Shown here piece after piece: positions 1 through 9,445 of a stretch of 64,000 nucleotides of DNA. Under the pieces are notes generated by a model. It saw only the letters and a program-made list of their open reading frames with translations. It was not told the origin of the DNA and did no database searches. Source of the stretch: Nocardioides sp. JS614 (GTDB lineage: Bacteria > Actinomycetota > Actinomycetes > Propionibacteriales > Nocardioidaceae); the NCBI RefSeq assembly GCF_000015265.1, contig NC_008699.1, forward strand, positions 1,178,001 to 1,242,000. Direction: 5' to 3'. The first letter of the stretch is position 1. The number at the start of each line of letters is the position of its first letter. A program made the position numbers and the translations under genes.

Positions 1-1
1 C

Positions 2-850
2 CAGTTCGCACCGTTCTTCATGGTGATGTCGGCCGCCTTGGCCTACCAGCTCTCGTGGGCGTTCTTCGTCTCGGACTACTCCCGCTACATGCCGCCGACC
101 ACCAGCCACCGGGCGATCATCTTCTTCACGGCATCGGGTGCCGGCCTGGGCGTCTTCTCGATGGAGGCGGTCGGAGCCGTCGGTGCTGCCCTGTTCCCGT
201 CCGAATCGGTCACCGTCGCGCTGGCGGAGTCGGGCGACACGGTCTTCAACGGGCTGGGCACCATCGTCCTCCTCGTCGGCGGTCTGGCGCTGGTCGTCTT
301 CAACGCCATGTGCATCTACGGCGGAGCGTTGACCGCGATCACCGCGCTGGACAGTTTGCGGCCGGTGGCACCGACCCACCGGGTCCGCACGGGCGCGATC
401 GTCGCCGTGGGGGTGACGGCCACGCTCGTGGGGGCCTTCCTGCCAGACGACTTCATCGGCACGACCTTCTACACGATCCTCGCCGTGCTGGCCTACCTGA
501 TGGGTCCGTGGACCGCGATCAACCTCACCGACTACTTCCTGGTGCGGCGCGGCCGCTACTCCATCACCGAGATCTTCAACCCGAACGGGATGTACGGGCG
601 CTGGCACGCTGCAGGCATCGTCGCCTACGTCCTCGGGTTCGTGGTCATGGTGCCGTTCATGTACCTGTCCTTCTACGAGGGCTTCGCGGCGAAGTGGCTC
701 AACGACGTGGACATCGCCTTCTTCGTCGGTATCCCCGTTGCCGCGATCGTCTACTACGCGCTCTCCCGCAACCTCGACCTCGACAACGAGCGCGCCGTCA
801 TCCGGCAGGCAGACGCGCACCTCGAGGAGCTCGGCGAGCCCATCGAGTAG
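2..850 (+). CDS. NCS1-family purine/cytosine-type permease, C-terminal part (5' end outside window)
   Basis: Integral membrane importer of the nucleobase:cation symporter-1 family, expected to take up a purine, cytosine, allantoin or similar heterocycle. The reading frame is open from the first bases of the window, so the start lies upstream. Roughly six to seven hydrophobic segments are visible. The family-typical DYSRYMPP stretch (residues about 21-28 of the visible part) and PWTAINLTDYFLVRRGRY are present. The tail after the last helix is short and acidic. It ends 80 bp before the first aldehyde dehydrogenase on the same strand. Family membership is clear; the substrate cannot be read from this fragment. 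A purine is attractive because a urate operon lies at 35-37 kb, but that link is inference. Confidence 0.85.
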   Translation, partial: QFAPFFMVMSAALAYQLSWAFFVSDYSRYMPPTTSHRAIIFFTASGAGLGVFSMEAVGAVGAALFPSESVTVALAESGDTVFNGLGTIVLLVGGLALVVFNAMCIYGGALTAITALDSLRPVAPTHRVRTGAIVAVGVTATLVGAFLPDDFIGTTFYTILAVLAYLMGPWTAINLTDYFLVRRGRYSITEIFNPNGMYGRWHAAGIVAYVLGFVVMVPFMYLSFYEGFAAKWLNDVDIAFFVGIPVAAIVYYALSRNLDLDNERAVIRQADAHLEELGEPIE

Positions 851-930
851 TGCCGCCGCCCGGCGTGGCCGCCAATGGCCGACACCGCGCCGTACCACCG
901 ACGACAGCACCCGAAAGCAGGAACAGCACC

Positions 931-2451
931 ATGGACCAAACGACGGAGTTCGAGCGCCTGAGCGGGACCTACTTCCACGAGGGCAAGCACCTCCCCAGCG
1001 GCTCCGCTGTCCATCGACCCGTGATCGATCCGGCGACCGGCATGACCCTCGGCTCCTTCGCGATCGTCACCCCAGAAGAGGTCGACGCGGTCGTCGAAGC
1101 AGCGAACCGGGCACAGCAGGGGTGGTGGAAGGAAAGCGCCCTGCACCGTGCCGAGGTGCTCCACGACGTGGCCCGCAGGTTGCGTGCCCTCAAGCCGGAA
1201 CTGGCCGAGATCCTGACCCGGGAGACCGGCAAGCCGTTCAAGGAGAGCGCCGACGAGGTCGACTGGTCGGTCAGCAACCTGGATTACTACGCCGAGCTCG
1301 GACGGCACTCCATCGGGTCGGTTCTCGGGCCATCGATCGCCGGACAGACGCACTACACCCTCAAGGAGCCGATGGGCACCGTCGTCGTCATCCTGCCGGC
1401 GAACTATCCACTCCTCCTCCTGATCTGGGAGGCCGCGGCCGCTCTCGCCGCCGGGAACGCCGTTGTCGTCAAGCCCTCGGAGTGGGCATCTCTGACGACG
1501 CTGAAGCTGATGGAGATCTTCGAGCCGCTCCCGGCCGGCCTCGTGGGCTGTGTCACCGGAGGAGGCGGTGTAGGTGCTCGGCTGGTGGAGCACCGCAACA
1601 CCCACCAGGTCTGTTTCACCGGGAGCGTTCCCACCGGCAAGGTCGTCGCCGAAGCCTGTGGCCGCCGGTTCAAGCCCACACTGATCGAGGCGTCCGGCAA
1701 CGACGCCTTCATCGTGATGCCCTCGGCCCCGCTCGAGGTCGCTGCGCGAGCAGCGACCTTCGCCGCCTTCTTCAACTGCGGTCAGGTCTGTACCTCCGCG
1801 GAGCGGGTCTTCGTCCACGAAGACATCCACGACCAGTTCGTCGAGCTCTTCGTCGCCGAGGCCGCCAGGTTGCGCATCGGCAACGGCCTCGACCAGGTCG
1901 ACATCGGCCCGATGGAGCACGCCGGCGAACGTGACCGGTTCGAGCAGGTCGTCACCCGGGCCATCGAACAAGGCGCCAAGGTCGAGATCGGCGGCGGCAG
2001 ACCGTCCGACCTGCCGTCGGAACTCGACGGTGGCTTCTTCGTCGAACCGACCATCATGACCGGGGTCACCCCCGATATGGACGTCGTCAACGGTGAGGTG
2101 TTCGGGCCCCTCGCACCCATCGTCAAGGTGTCGAGCCTCGATGAGGCCATCCGCCTGACCAACGACTCCGACTTCGGGCTCGGGGCCACCGTGTACACCA
2201 CCGACGCGGCCGAGATCCACCGCGCTACGAATGAGATCGTCTCCGGAATGGTGTGGATCAACGCGCCGATCCTCGACAACGACGCAGGGCCGTTCGGTGG
2301 CCGCAAGATGTCGGGAATCGGTCGGCAGCTCGGGAGCGAAGGCTTGGACACCTTCCGGCACACCAAGCTCGTCATGATCGACCCATTCGCTTCCCAGCAT
2401 GACTTCTGGTGGTTCCCGTACGCCTCGGACGAGGCATGGCCGAGCTCCTGA
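931..2451 (+). CDS. Aldehyde dehydrogenase family protein (506 aa)
   Basis: Cytoplasmic NAD(P)-dependent oxidation of an aldehyde to the acid. The full ALDH fold is present at normal family length. The catalytic cysteine is Cys287 in FNCGQVCTSAER and the general-base glutamate is Glu253 in LIEASGND, a variant of the usual LELGG. The cofactor-binding segment VVKPSEW and the C-terminal GPFGGRKMSGIGR are also visible. The ATG at 931 follows AGGA by about 9 nt. The frame is open far upstream, but that part reads as a shadow of the permease. It overlaps the next ALDH gene, so the two are probably cotranscribed with the permease. Tandem ALDHs with a transporter suggest a catabolic unit; the substrate is unknown. 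Confidence 0.9.
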   Translation: MDQTTEFERLSGTYFHEGKHLPSGSAVHRPVIDPATGMTLGSFAIVTPEEVDAVVEAANRAQQGWWKESALHRAEVLHDVARRLRALKPELAEILTRETGKPFKESADEVDWSVSNLDYYAELGRHSIGSVLGPSIAGQTHYTLKEPMGTVVVILPANYPLLLLIWEAAAALAAGNAVVVKPSEWASLTTLKLMEIFEPLPAGLVGCVTGGGGVGARLVEHRNTHQVCFTGSVPTGKVVAEACGRRFKPTLIEASGNDAFIVMPSAPLEVAARAATFAAFFNCGQVCTSAERVFVHEDIHDQFVELFVAEAARLRIGNGLDQVDIGPMEHAGERDRFEQVVTRAIEQGAKVEIGGGRPSDLPSELDGGFFVEPTIMTGVTPDMDVVNGEVFGPLAPIVKVSSLDEAIRLTNDSDFGLGATVYTTDAAEIHRATNEIVSGMVWINAPILDNDAGPFGGRKMSGIGRQLGSEGLDTFRHTKLVMIDPFASQHDFWWFPYASDEAWPSS

Positions 2452-3899
2452 TGCCCTGGGCTGCTGGGCGGGAGGTCAACGCGCGTGACCGGACCGGTAC
2501 CAACCTCGTGAACGGCAATCGCACGTTCGCAGTGGAGGACCCCGCCACTCTCGAGCTCATCGCAGAGGTGGCCGACCACGGCGAGACCGAGGCGCGGGCC
2601 GCGGTCGATCGTGCGCACGAGGCCTTCGCGGGGTGGTCAGGCACCTCTCCGCGGCAGCGTTCCGATGTGCTCCGACGCGCCTATGAGCTGATGCTGCGCG
2701 ACGAGGGACGGCTGAGCGCTCTGATAGCTCGCGAGAACGGCAAGTCGCTGGCCGACGCAGCGTCCGAGGTTGTCTATGCCGCCGAGTTCTTCCGGTGGTA
2801 CGCCGAGGAGGTGGTGCGCACTGAGGGCTCGTACGGCGAGGCGCCGGCCGGCGGTGTACGGACCATCGTGCACCACAAGCCCGTCGGGGTGGCGGCCCTG
2901 GTGATTCCGTGGAACTTCCCCGCCGCGATGGCCACCCGCAAGATCGCCCCAGCCCTTGCCGCGGGATGCACCGTTGTTCTCAAGCCGGCCGCCGAGACCC
3001 CGCTGACCGCGATCGCGATCGCCGACTTGCTCGCCGAGGCCGGCCTACCGGCCGGCGTCGTCGAGTTGGTCACCACCACCCACGCCGGCGCCGTCGTGAC
3101 CGCGTGGCTCGAGGACGACCGGGTGCGCAAGGTGTCCTTCACCGGCTCCACCGGCATCGGCCGGTTGCTGCTGCATCAAGCCGCCGACCGTGTCGTCAAC
3201 ACCTCCATGGAGCTCGGCGGCAACGCCGCTTTCATCGTCACCGAGGATGCCGACCTCGTCGACGCCGTCGCCGGGGCGATGATCGCCAAGTTCCGCAACG
3301 GCGGGCAGGCGTGCACCGCTGCGAACCGGATCTACGTGCACCGTGACGTCGCAGACGCCTTCGTCGCGCTGGTCGGTGCCCAGGTCGAGAAGCTGAGCGT
3401 CGGTGCGGCGAATGACGGCAACATGATCGGCCCACTCATCAGCGCCGCGGCGGTGAGCCGCGTCGGTGCAGCCGTGGACCGGGCGATCGAGGAGGGCGCA
3501 CGGGTCGCTGCGCGAGCACAACTGCCCGACGCACCCGGGTACTTCTACCCGCCGACCGTCCTCACCGACGTGCCCTCTACCTCCTCGATCCTGGCTGAGG
3601 AGATCTTCGGTCCAGTGGCTCCCATCGCGACCTGGGACGACGAACAGGAGCTGCTTCGCCAAGTGAACGGTACTGAGTACGGCCTCGCCGCGTACGTCTA
3701 CACCGGTCACCTCGAACGAGGGCTCCGCCTCGGCGAGCGTATCGAGGCTGGCATGGTCGGCATCAACCGCGGCATCGTCTCCGATCCCTCTGCGCCGTTC
3801 GGTGGCGTCAAGCAGAGCGGCCTGGGCCGTGAAGGCGCTCGCGAAGGGCTCCGTGAGTTCCAGGAGACCCAGTACCTGAGTATCAGCTGGGACGACTGA
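2436..3899 (+). CDS. Aldehyde dehydrogenase, succinate-semialdehyde dehydrogenase-like
   Basis: Second ALDH of the pair, most like the succinate-semialdehyde/benzaldehyde dehydrogenase branch. Counting from the ATG at 2436, the general base is Glu259 in MELGGN and the catalytic nucleophile is Cys293 in NGGQACTAANR. VIPWNFP and the C-terminal APFGGVKQSGLGREG are typical of GabD-like enzymes. Two starts are possible: ATG 2436 (16-nt overlap with the upstream gene, GGA 7 nt ahead) or ATG 2451, which forms a TGATG junction with the upstream stop. Both support translational coupling. Substrate assignment is by resemblance only. Confidence 0.88.
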   Translation: MAELLMPWAAGREVNARDRTGTNLVNGNRTFAVEDPATLELIAEVADHGETEARAAVDRAHEAFAGWSGTSPRQRSDVLRRAYELMLRDEGRLSALIARENGKSLADAASEVVYAAEFFRWYAEEVVRTEGSYGEAPAGGVRTIVHHKPVGVAALVIPWNFPAAMATRKIAPALAAGCTVVLKPAAETPLTAIAIADLLAEAGLPAGVVELVTTTHAGAVVTAWLEDDRVRKVSFTGSTGIGRLLLHQAADRVVNTSMELGGNAAFIVTEDADLVDAVAGAMIAKFRNGGQACTAANRIYVHRDVADAFVALVGAQVEKLSVGAANDGNMIGPLISAAAVSRVGAAVDRAIEEGARVAARAQLPDAPGYFYPPTVLTDVPSTSSILAEEIFGPVAPIATWDDEQELLRQVNGTEYGLAAYVYTGHLERGLRLGERIEAGMVGINRGIVSDPSAPFGGVKQSGLGREGAREGLREFQETQYLSISWDD

Positions 3900-3996
3900 C
3901 CAGGCTCTCACGTCGGCCGGTGGGATCCGGTGCGCCGGGACGGGTTGCGACCGACGCGGCGGTCCTGGTCCTGGTCCTCGTCCGGGTGCCGCTGGT

Positions 3997-6540
3997 TCAG
4001 GTGCTGGTGGCCCAGCGGCTGAGGACGGTTTCGAGGGTGTGGGGGTTGACGGGTTTGGAGATGTAGTCGTCCATGCCGGCGGCCAGGCAGCGGTCGCGGT
4101 CGTCGTTGGTGGCGGAGGCGGTCATGGCGATGATGGGGGTGTGGTGGACGTCGCCTTCGAGGCGGCGGATCTCGCGGGTGGCTTGGTAGCCGTCCATGCC
4201 GGGCATCTGGACGTCCATGAGGACGGCGTCGTAGCGGGTGCGGCCCATGGCGGAGAGGGCGGTGACGCCGTTGTCGGCGACGTCGGTGGTGTAGCCGAGG
4301 TGTTCGAGGATGCCGACGGCGACGAGTTGGTTGATCTCGCCGTCTTCGACCACGAGGATCCGGCCGCGGCCGGCGGGGGTGGTGGGGATGTGGAGGGGGG
4401 TGTGGGGGCGGCGGGTGCCGATGATGTCTTGGAGGGTGGCGCGCAGGCGGGAGAGCTGGACGGGTTTGGTCATGGAGGCGGTGATGCCGACGGCGCGGGC
4501 GTCGGTCTGGCTGATCTCGCCGCCGGAGGTGAGCAGGGCCATGGCGAGGCCGGTCAGGGTGGGGTCGCTGCTGATCCGGTGGGCCAGCTCGAGGCCGTCC
4601 ATGTCGGGCATGCACAGGTCCAGGACGGCCAGGTCGAAGGGGTGGTGGGTGCGGTGGGCGTCGGCGAGGGCGGCCAGGGCGTGGGGGCCGTCTTCGGCGA
4701 GGTCAACGTGCAGGCCCCAGGCGGTGAGCTGGTCGTGCAGGATCATCCGGTTGGTCTGGTTGTCGTCGACGACCAGGACCCGGAGGCCGGCGATGTCCTC
4801 GGTGCCGCGGGGGGTGCTGGCGGAGAGGTCTTCGGCCAGGCCCAGGGGCAGGGTGAACCAGAAGGTGCTGCCCAGGCCGGGGCGGCTGTCCACGCCGATC
4901 TGGCCGCCCATGGCGGTGACCAGGTGTTCGCTGATGGCCAGGCCGAGGCCGGTGCCGCCGTAGCGGCGGGTGGTGGAGGAGTCGGCCTGGGAGAACGGTT
5001 CGAAGAGTCGTTCCCGGTCGGCCTCCTCGACCCCGATCCCGGTGTCGGTGACCTCGAACCGCACCACCACACCGGCTTCGGCGCCGGCTTCGGGACCGTC
5101 TTGGAGGCTGGCTTCGAGGCTGGCGCGGACCAGGACCTCGCCGCGGGCGGTGAACTTGACCGCGTTGGAGGCCAGGTTGAGCAGCACCTGCCGTAGCCGG
5201 CTCGGGTCCCCGCGCAGGCAGGTCGGTAGCTCGGGGGAGCAGTAGGCCAACAGCTCCAGCCCCTTCGACTGGGCCGGCTCGGCGATCAGCTCGGCGACCT
5301 CCTCGACCACCTGGACCAGGTCGAAGTCGATGGTCTCCAGGTCCAGCCGGCCCGCCTCGACCTTGGAGAAGTCCAAGATGTCGTTGATGATCGTCATCAA
5401 CGCGTTCGCGGCGCTGCTCACGCCCTCGGCGTACTGACGCTGCCGCTCGTCGAGATCGGTGGCCTCCAACAACCCGGTCAACCCGATCACCCCGTTCATC
5501 GGGGTCCGGATCTCGTGGCTCATCGTGGCCAGGAACGTCGACTTCGACCGGGACGCCTCCAACGCCACATCCCGCGCCGCCGCCAACTCCCGACGCGCGA
5601 CGACCTCCCACTGGAGCATCCGGCCCATCCGCACGAAGGCGATGGCGACCAGCGCGGTCATGCCTACCGAGACCTCGACCACGTGCGGCGACCGCCCGAT
5701 GGCCTGGTTGACGATCATGATGGCCGGCGGGACCAGCAGCGGCACGATGGCGATCCCGAGCCGACCCAGCGGGGCCCGGTGGGACGGCGGCTCGGCGGTC
5801 TCGGGTGTCGGGGGCGACACCGGGCGGAGCGTCGCGGTCGACATCAGGATCGCGCCGACCATCCAGCCGATGTCGTTGGATCCGGCGACCGGCTCGGTGA
5901 CGTCCAGCCCGTAGTACGCGACGTCGGAGATCAGCCAGCAGACCGCTCCGAGCGCGAGCCCGAACCCGAGCCGCTGCCGGCTGTGGCGCACGGAGATGGC
6001 GCGCAGCAGCAGCGCCAGCAGCACCGCGTCGGCGATCGGGTAGGCGGCGAGGACGGCCTGCGTCAGCCGCGGCATGGTGTCGTCGGCCATGATCTCGCGG
6101 ATCGACACGGTCCAGAACACCATCATGCTCACCACCACGATGGTGAGCGCGTCCAGCGCGGACTCGACGTCGGTGCTGGGCAGGCCGCGACGGCCGAACA
6201 TCACGATCGCGACCGCGCCGCCGATGCCGAGGTAGCTGAGAAAGTACGGGATGTCGGCGAGTGAGACGTCGGGCTCCAGGCCGGACCACGCGTACAGGTC
6301 CCACACGAGGTCGCCGACGGCGGAGGCGGTGAGGCCGGCCGCGATGAGGCCCGGCACGAGCCGGGCCCCGGGCGGCCTCCTCGCGGTGCCGATCCAGGCG
6401 ACCACGGGAGCGAGCCAGACGGCGGCCAGGTAGGTGACGTCGAACGCGGTGCCGTAGCCGACCATCAGGTGGGCGAACACGAGGACGGTCATCGCCACCC
6501 ACAGGGCGACGACTGCCGGTGACGGACGTTCGACTCGCAC
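3997..6540 (-). CDS. Membrane-bound hybrid sensor histidine kinase with two receiver domains
   Basis: 847-aa sensor kinase. Residues 1 to about 305 hold eight or so hydrophobic segments and no obvious periplasmic domain, so the sensor is embedded in the membrane. The H-box is SHEIRTPMNG with phosphorylatable His342. The ATPase domain follows (N-box near 453-463, DTGIG at 499-503, GGTGLGL near 528-534). Two receiver domains come next, with phospho-acceptors Asp641 (LDLCMPDMDG) and Asp776 (MDVQMPGMDG). There is no output or Hpt domain and no partner regulator gene nearby, so the relay target is unknown. The start is GTG 6540, with GGGGGAA just upstream and a -10-like TAGGCT (minus strand, 6564-6559) giving a very short leader. 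It is read in the same direction as the sigma gene, 101 bp away. Confidence 0.92.
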   Translation of the reverse strand: MRVERPSPAVVALWVAMTVLVFAHLMVGYGTAFDVTYLAAVWLAPVVAWIGTARRPPGARLVPGLIAAGLTASAVGDLVWDLYAWSGLEPDVSLADIPYFLSYLGIGGAVAIVMFGRRGLPSTDVESALDALTIVVVSMMVFWTVSIREIMADDTMPRLTQAVLAAYPIADAVLLALLLRAISVRHSRQRLGFGLALGAVCWLISDVAYYGLDVTEPVAGSNDIGWMVGAILMSTATLRPVSPPTPETAEPPSHRAPLGRLGIAIVPLLVPPAIMIVNQAIGRSPHVVEVSVGMTALVAIAFVRMGRMLQWEVVARRELAAARDVALEASRSKSTFLATMSHEIRTPMNGVIGLTGLLEATDLDERQRQYAEGVSSAANALMTIINDILDFSKVEAGRLDLETIDFDLVQVVEEVAELIAEPAQSKGLELLAYCSPELPTCLRGDPSRLRQVLLNLASNAVKFTARGEVLVRASLEASLQDGPEAGAEAGVVVRFEVTDTGIGVEEADRERLFEPFSQADSSTTRRYGGTGLGLAISEHLVTAMGGQIGVDSRPGLGSTFWFTLPLGLAEDLSASTPRGTEDIAGLRVLVVDDNQTNRMILHDQLTAWGLHVDLAEDGPHALAALADAHRTHHPFDLAVLDLCMPDMDGLELAHRISSDPTLTGLAMALLTSGGEISQTDARAVGITASMTKPVQLSRLRATLQDIIGTRRPHTPLHIPTTPAGRGRILVVEDGEINQLVAVGILEHLGYTTDVADNGVTALSAMGRTRYDAVLMDVQMPGMDGYQATREIRRLEGDVHHTPIIAMTASATNDDRDRCLAAGMDDYISKPVNPHTLETVLSRWATST

Positions 6541-6641
6541 GGTTCCCCCTCTCGGGGGAGCCTATCGGCCGGCAACCGGTCGAGCCCTGGGATATGCGGA
6601 CCCGAGATCGCGGAACTGCGAGTCGGACACGTCGCCCCGGA

Positions 6642-7370
6642 TCAGCCGGCGACCTGGAGCAGCTTGCGCCGCAGCGCGAGCGTCGCCCGGCTGTGCAGCT
6701 GGCTGACCCGCGACTCGCTCACCCCGAGCACCTGGCCGATCTCCGCGAGGGTGAGCCGCTCCCAGTAGTACAGCGCCACGACCACCTGGTCGCGCTCGGG
6801 CAGCTCCCGGACCGCGGCCAGGAAGCCCGGCGGGATGTCGTCGTCGGCGCCGGGCAGGTCGGTGGTGGCCCGCGGCGTGTCCTCCTCGTCGAGCACCGTC
6901 TCGAAGCTGACGACGCTGGTGTGCGCCGTCTGGCTGTAGATCTTGCGGAGGTCCCCGACACTGATGCCGAGCCGGTCGGCCACCTCGGCGTCCTTGGGTG
7001 CGCGTCCCAGGCGCCGCTCGAGCTCGGTCTGGGCGGTGTTGATGTCGCGGATCTTCTCGCGCACCGAGCGCGGCACCCAGTCCGCGGCGCGGAGCCCGTC
7101 GACCATCGCGCCGCGGATCCGGGAGACGGCGTAGGTCTGGAACTGCAGGCCGCGCTCGGGGTCGAACTTGTCCAGCGCGTCCAGCAGGCCGATCACCCCG
7201 TCGGAGACCAGGTCGGCGTGCTCGACCGCGGGCGGGAGGCCCGAGCGGACGCGGCCGGCGACGAACTTGACCAGCGGTGAGTAGTGCACGACCAGGCGGT
7301 CGCGGGCCTCGCGGTCGCCGTCCTGCTTGAACCGTTCCCACAGGCCGTCGACGGTGTTGTCGGTCTGCAC
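6642..7370 (-). CDS. whiG: WhiG/FliA-class RNA polymerase sigma factor
   Basis: Sigma-70 family group 3 factor of about 242 aa. Region 2 (about 10-80) includes DLVSDGVIGLLDALDKFDP and FQTYAVSRIRGAMVDGLR. Region 3 is about 85-150. Region 4 (about 180-235) carries the helix-turn-helix LTLAEIGQVLGVSESRVSQLHSR. Region 2.4/3.0 (RAADWVPRSVREK) matches the FliA/WhiG subgroup, and there are no flagellar genes here. GTG 7370 is preferred because GGAGG sits 5 nt upstream; the alternative GTG 7376 overlaps that ribosome site. A TAGCCT -10-like box lies at 7402-7397 on the minus strand. In Streptomyces and Rubrobacter WhiG is sequestered by RsiG plus c-di-GMP. An RsiG-like gene (19119-19619) and WhiG-type promoter motifs in this window support the same role here. 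Confidence 0.93.
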   Translation of the reverse strand: MQTDNTVDGLWERFKQDGDREARDRLVVHYSPLVKFVAGRVRSGLPPAVEHADLVSDGVIGLLDALDKFDPERGLQFQTYAVSRIRGAMVDGLRAADWVPRSVREKIRDINTAQTELERRLGRAPKDAEVADRLGISVGDLRKIYSQTAHTSVVSFETVLDEEDTPRATTDLPGADDDIPPGFLAAVRELPERDQVVVALYYWERLTLAEIGQVLGVSESRVSQLHSRATLALRRKLLQVAG

Positions 7371-7425
7371 GCGCACCTCCGGTGGTCGTGCTGGACAGGC
7401 TATCGGCTGCCCCGCCGATCTCGGC

Positions 7426-9435
7426 TCAGGCCACCCCGCCGGCGTACTCGAAGTGCCACGGCTCCGGGCGGCTGCCGCCGGCGGCGGCCCAGCCCGGGTG
7501 CACCCAGCCGTAGCCGGGGCCGTGCCCGAGCAGCCAGTCGTTCTCGGTGCTGCCGAACCGCTCGACGCCGCCGCACAGGTCGACCGCGAGCCCGAGCCCG
7601 TGCACGGAGGTGCCGGGGGAGGCCGCCAGGCCGGGCTTCGTCGCGGACACCCGCTCCTGCCCGGCGCGCGAGCGGTAGGAGTCGGTGATGCACAGCGAGG
7701 CGCCGAGGTCGTCGGCGTACGCCGCCGCGAGCAGCCGGAACGCGACCGCCGCGTCGCAGCGCAGCAGCTGCGCGCCGTCGGCGGTCGCGGGGCAGAGCGC
7801 GTCGGCCGGCATCTCGCCGTTGGGGTACGACGGGCGCGGCCGCTCGGGCAGGTCGAGGACGAGCGCCGGGTCGTAGGCGGCGCCGTCGAGCCGCACCTCG
7901 AAGTGCAGGTGCGGGCCGCTGGCGTTGCCGCGGGCGCCGACCAGGCCGACCGGGTCGCCGGCGCGGACCAGCTGGCCGGAGGTCACGTCGACGCGCGAGA
8001 GGTGGGCGTACCACGTCTCGACCCCGCCGCCGTGGTCGATCCGGACCAGGCTCCCGGCCCAGGCCGGGTGTTGCACGGTGACGGTGCCGGCGCCGGCGGC
8101 GACCACCGGGGTGCCGACCGGCGCGGCGAAGTCCAGGCCGGTGTGGACGCCGTCGGACCAGAGCGGTCCGGCGGTGCCGAACCCGGCGGTCAGCTGGTAG
8201 CTGCCCGGCGCGACCGGCAGGCCGAGCGGCCCGCCCGTGACGGTGTCCGGCGCCAGGCTGGTCGCTCCGCAGCTGCCGCCGGCCGGGGGCGCGGCGTGGT
8301 GGCCGCCGCTCTCGAGGCCGGCGCGGCGCACGCCCAGCACGGGCTCGGTGAGCGGCCGCACCGCCGCGACGCCGGTGGTGGGGTCGGCGGCGACGACCTG
8401 GTCGCGGCCGACGTACACACCGCTGGTGCCGAGGCCGTCGCGGCGGCTGCCGAGGACGACGACGTCGCCCACCTGCACGGACGCGCCGGGCACGGTGCGC
8501 AGGGCGTCCCACTGGCCGGGGACGTCGGCGGGCAGCGGCGCCACGGTCGCGGACGCCCCCCAGGCGTTCGCGACCAGGCCGCCGCAGGCGTACGCCGTGG
8601 GCTCGATCGCGCCGGGCACGTCCGGGAGCCCGACCCGGTGGAACGCGTCCGAGACGGCGCGGATCGCCTCGGCGGACAGCACGGTGATCGCCGGGGAGCC
8701 CGGCGGGTCGAGGACCGCGACACCGGGCGAGACGTCGTTGCGCGAGTCGCGCAGCGGCTCGAGCGGCTCGATCGGCCCGCGGGCGAGGTCCGCGAGGCGG
8801 GGCGGGACGACGGCGTTGGCGGCCAGCAGCCGGAGGTAGCGCTCCCAGGCGCGCAGGGCCCGCTGGTTGCGCCGGTCCTGGGCGGGGTCGGTGACCTCGT
8901 ACGCCGGCTGGAACTGGGCCCGCCGGATCGCGGCCTCCGCGGCCTGGCCCGCGGTCCAGGCCGCCTCGACCCGCGCCTGGCGGCGCTCGGCGCGCTCCCA
9001 GGCGACCCGGGCGCGCTCGGTGTCGGCGATCCGCTCGGCGAGCGCGGTGTCGACCAGGTCGACCAGGTCGCGCGCGAACGCCGCGTCGTCGGCGGCCTCG
9101 GTGGCGCGGTCCAGGTCGGAGGGGCCGGGCCGGACCAGGTCGCCGACGGCCTGCAGGAAGCCGTGGTCGTCGTCGGCCACCTCGGCGCGCAGCCGCGCGG
9201 CCTCGGCCTCGGCGCCGGCGGCCGATTCAGCCAGCCGGTCGTGCTGGGCGCTGAGCGCCGCGACCTCGGCGCGGAGCTGCTCGTAGGTGGCCCGGGCGTC
9301 GTCGACCGACTGCTGGGCCGTGCTGCTCGTGGGCGTCGCGGCCGCCGCGGGGGCGGGGCTCGCCAGGAGCGTGGACCCGAGGGTCCCGACCGTCACGACG
9401 CAGGCCGCGATCCGCAGCAGGGGGCGTGAGGTCAT
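7426..9435 (-). CDS. Secreted modular peptidoglycan hydrolase: coiled coil, NlpC/P60-like, M23 peptidase, VanY-type carboxypeptidase
   Basis: 669 aa. An N-terminal signal peptide (about 1-33) is followed by an Ala/Glu-rich coiled coil (about 38-175). A degenerate NlpC/P60-like module (about 255-365) keeps a cysteine (Cys284 in YACGGLV), but the usual catalytic-histidine position reads TSGVYVG. The M23 endopeptidase module (about 408-528) is intact: His431-x3-Asp435, His478 and His509-Leu-His511. A C-terminal D-Ala-D-Ala carboxypeptidase module (about 555-669) has SVHGLGLAVDLC and WHFEY metal/active-site motifs. It should act on peptidoglycan outside the membrane. The gene lies between the pilin and sigma genes, 10 nt after a small Pro-rich gene. 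Local wall remodelling for pilus passage is a reasonable inference. Confidence 0.88.
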   Translation of the reverse strand: MTSRPLLRIAACVVTVGTLGSTLLASPAPAAAATPTSSTAQQSVDDARATYEQLRAEVAALSAQHDRLAESAAGAEAEAARLRAEVADDDHGFLQAVGDLVRPGPSDLDRATEAADDAAFARDLVDLVDTALAERIADTERARVAWERAERRQARVEAAWTAGQAAEAAIRRAQFQPAYEVTDPAQDRRNQRALRAWERYLRLLAANAVVPPRLADLARGPIEPLEPLRDSRNDVSPGVAVLDPPGSPAITVLSAEAIRAVSDAFHRVGLPDVPGAIEPTAYACGGLVANAWGASATVAPLPADVPGQWDALRTVPGASVQVGDVVVLGSRRDGLGTSGVYVGRDQVVAADPTTGVAAVRPLTEPVLGVRRAGLESGGHHAAPPAGGSCGATSLAPDTVTGGPLGLPVAPGSYQLTAGFGTAGPLWSDGVHTGLDFAAPVGTPVVAAGAGTVTVQHPAWAGSLVRIDHGGGVETWYAHLSRVDVTSGQLVRAGDPVGLVGARGNASGPHLHFEVRLDGAAYDPALVLDLPERPRPSYPNGEMPADALCPATADGAQLLRCDAAVAFRLLAAAYADDLGASLCITDSYRSRAGQERVSATKPGLAASPGTSVHGLGLAVDLCGGVERFGSTENDWLLGHGPGYGWVHPGWAAAGGSRPEPWHFEYAGGVA

Positions 9436-9445
9436 GGTCCTGGGT

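Noticed and set aside
4039..5196. 385-codon plus-strand frame of Gly/Val/Ala/Asp repeats
   Set aside because: Antisense shadow of the histidine kinase receiver region.
6544..6559. CCCCC-GAGA-GGGGG hairpin hiding the histidine kinase ribosome site
   Set aside because: The likely TAGGCT -10 puts the transcript start inside the hairpin, so the left arm would not be transcribed.
7327..9429. 700-codon open frame on the plus strand
   Set aside because: Antisense shadow of the wall hydrolase; Arg/Gly/Ala-rich translation without domains, caused by high GC.
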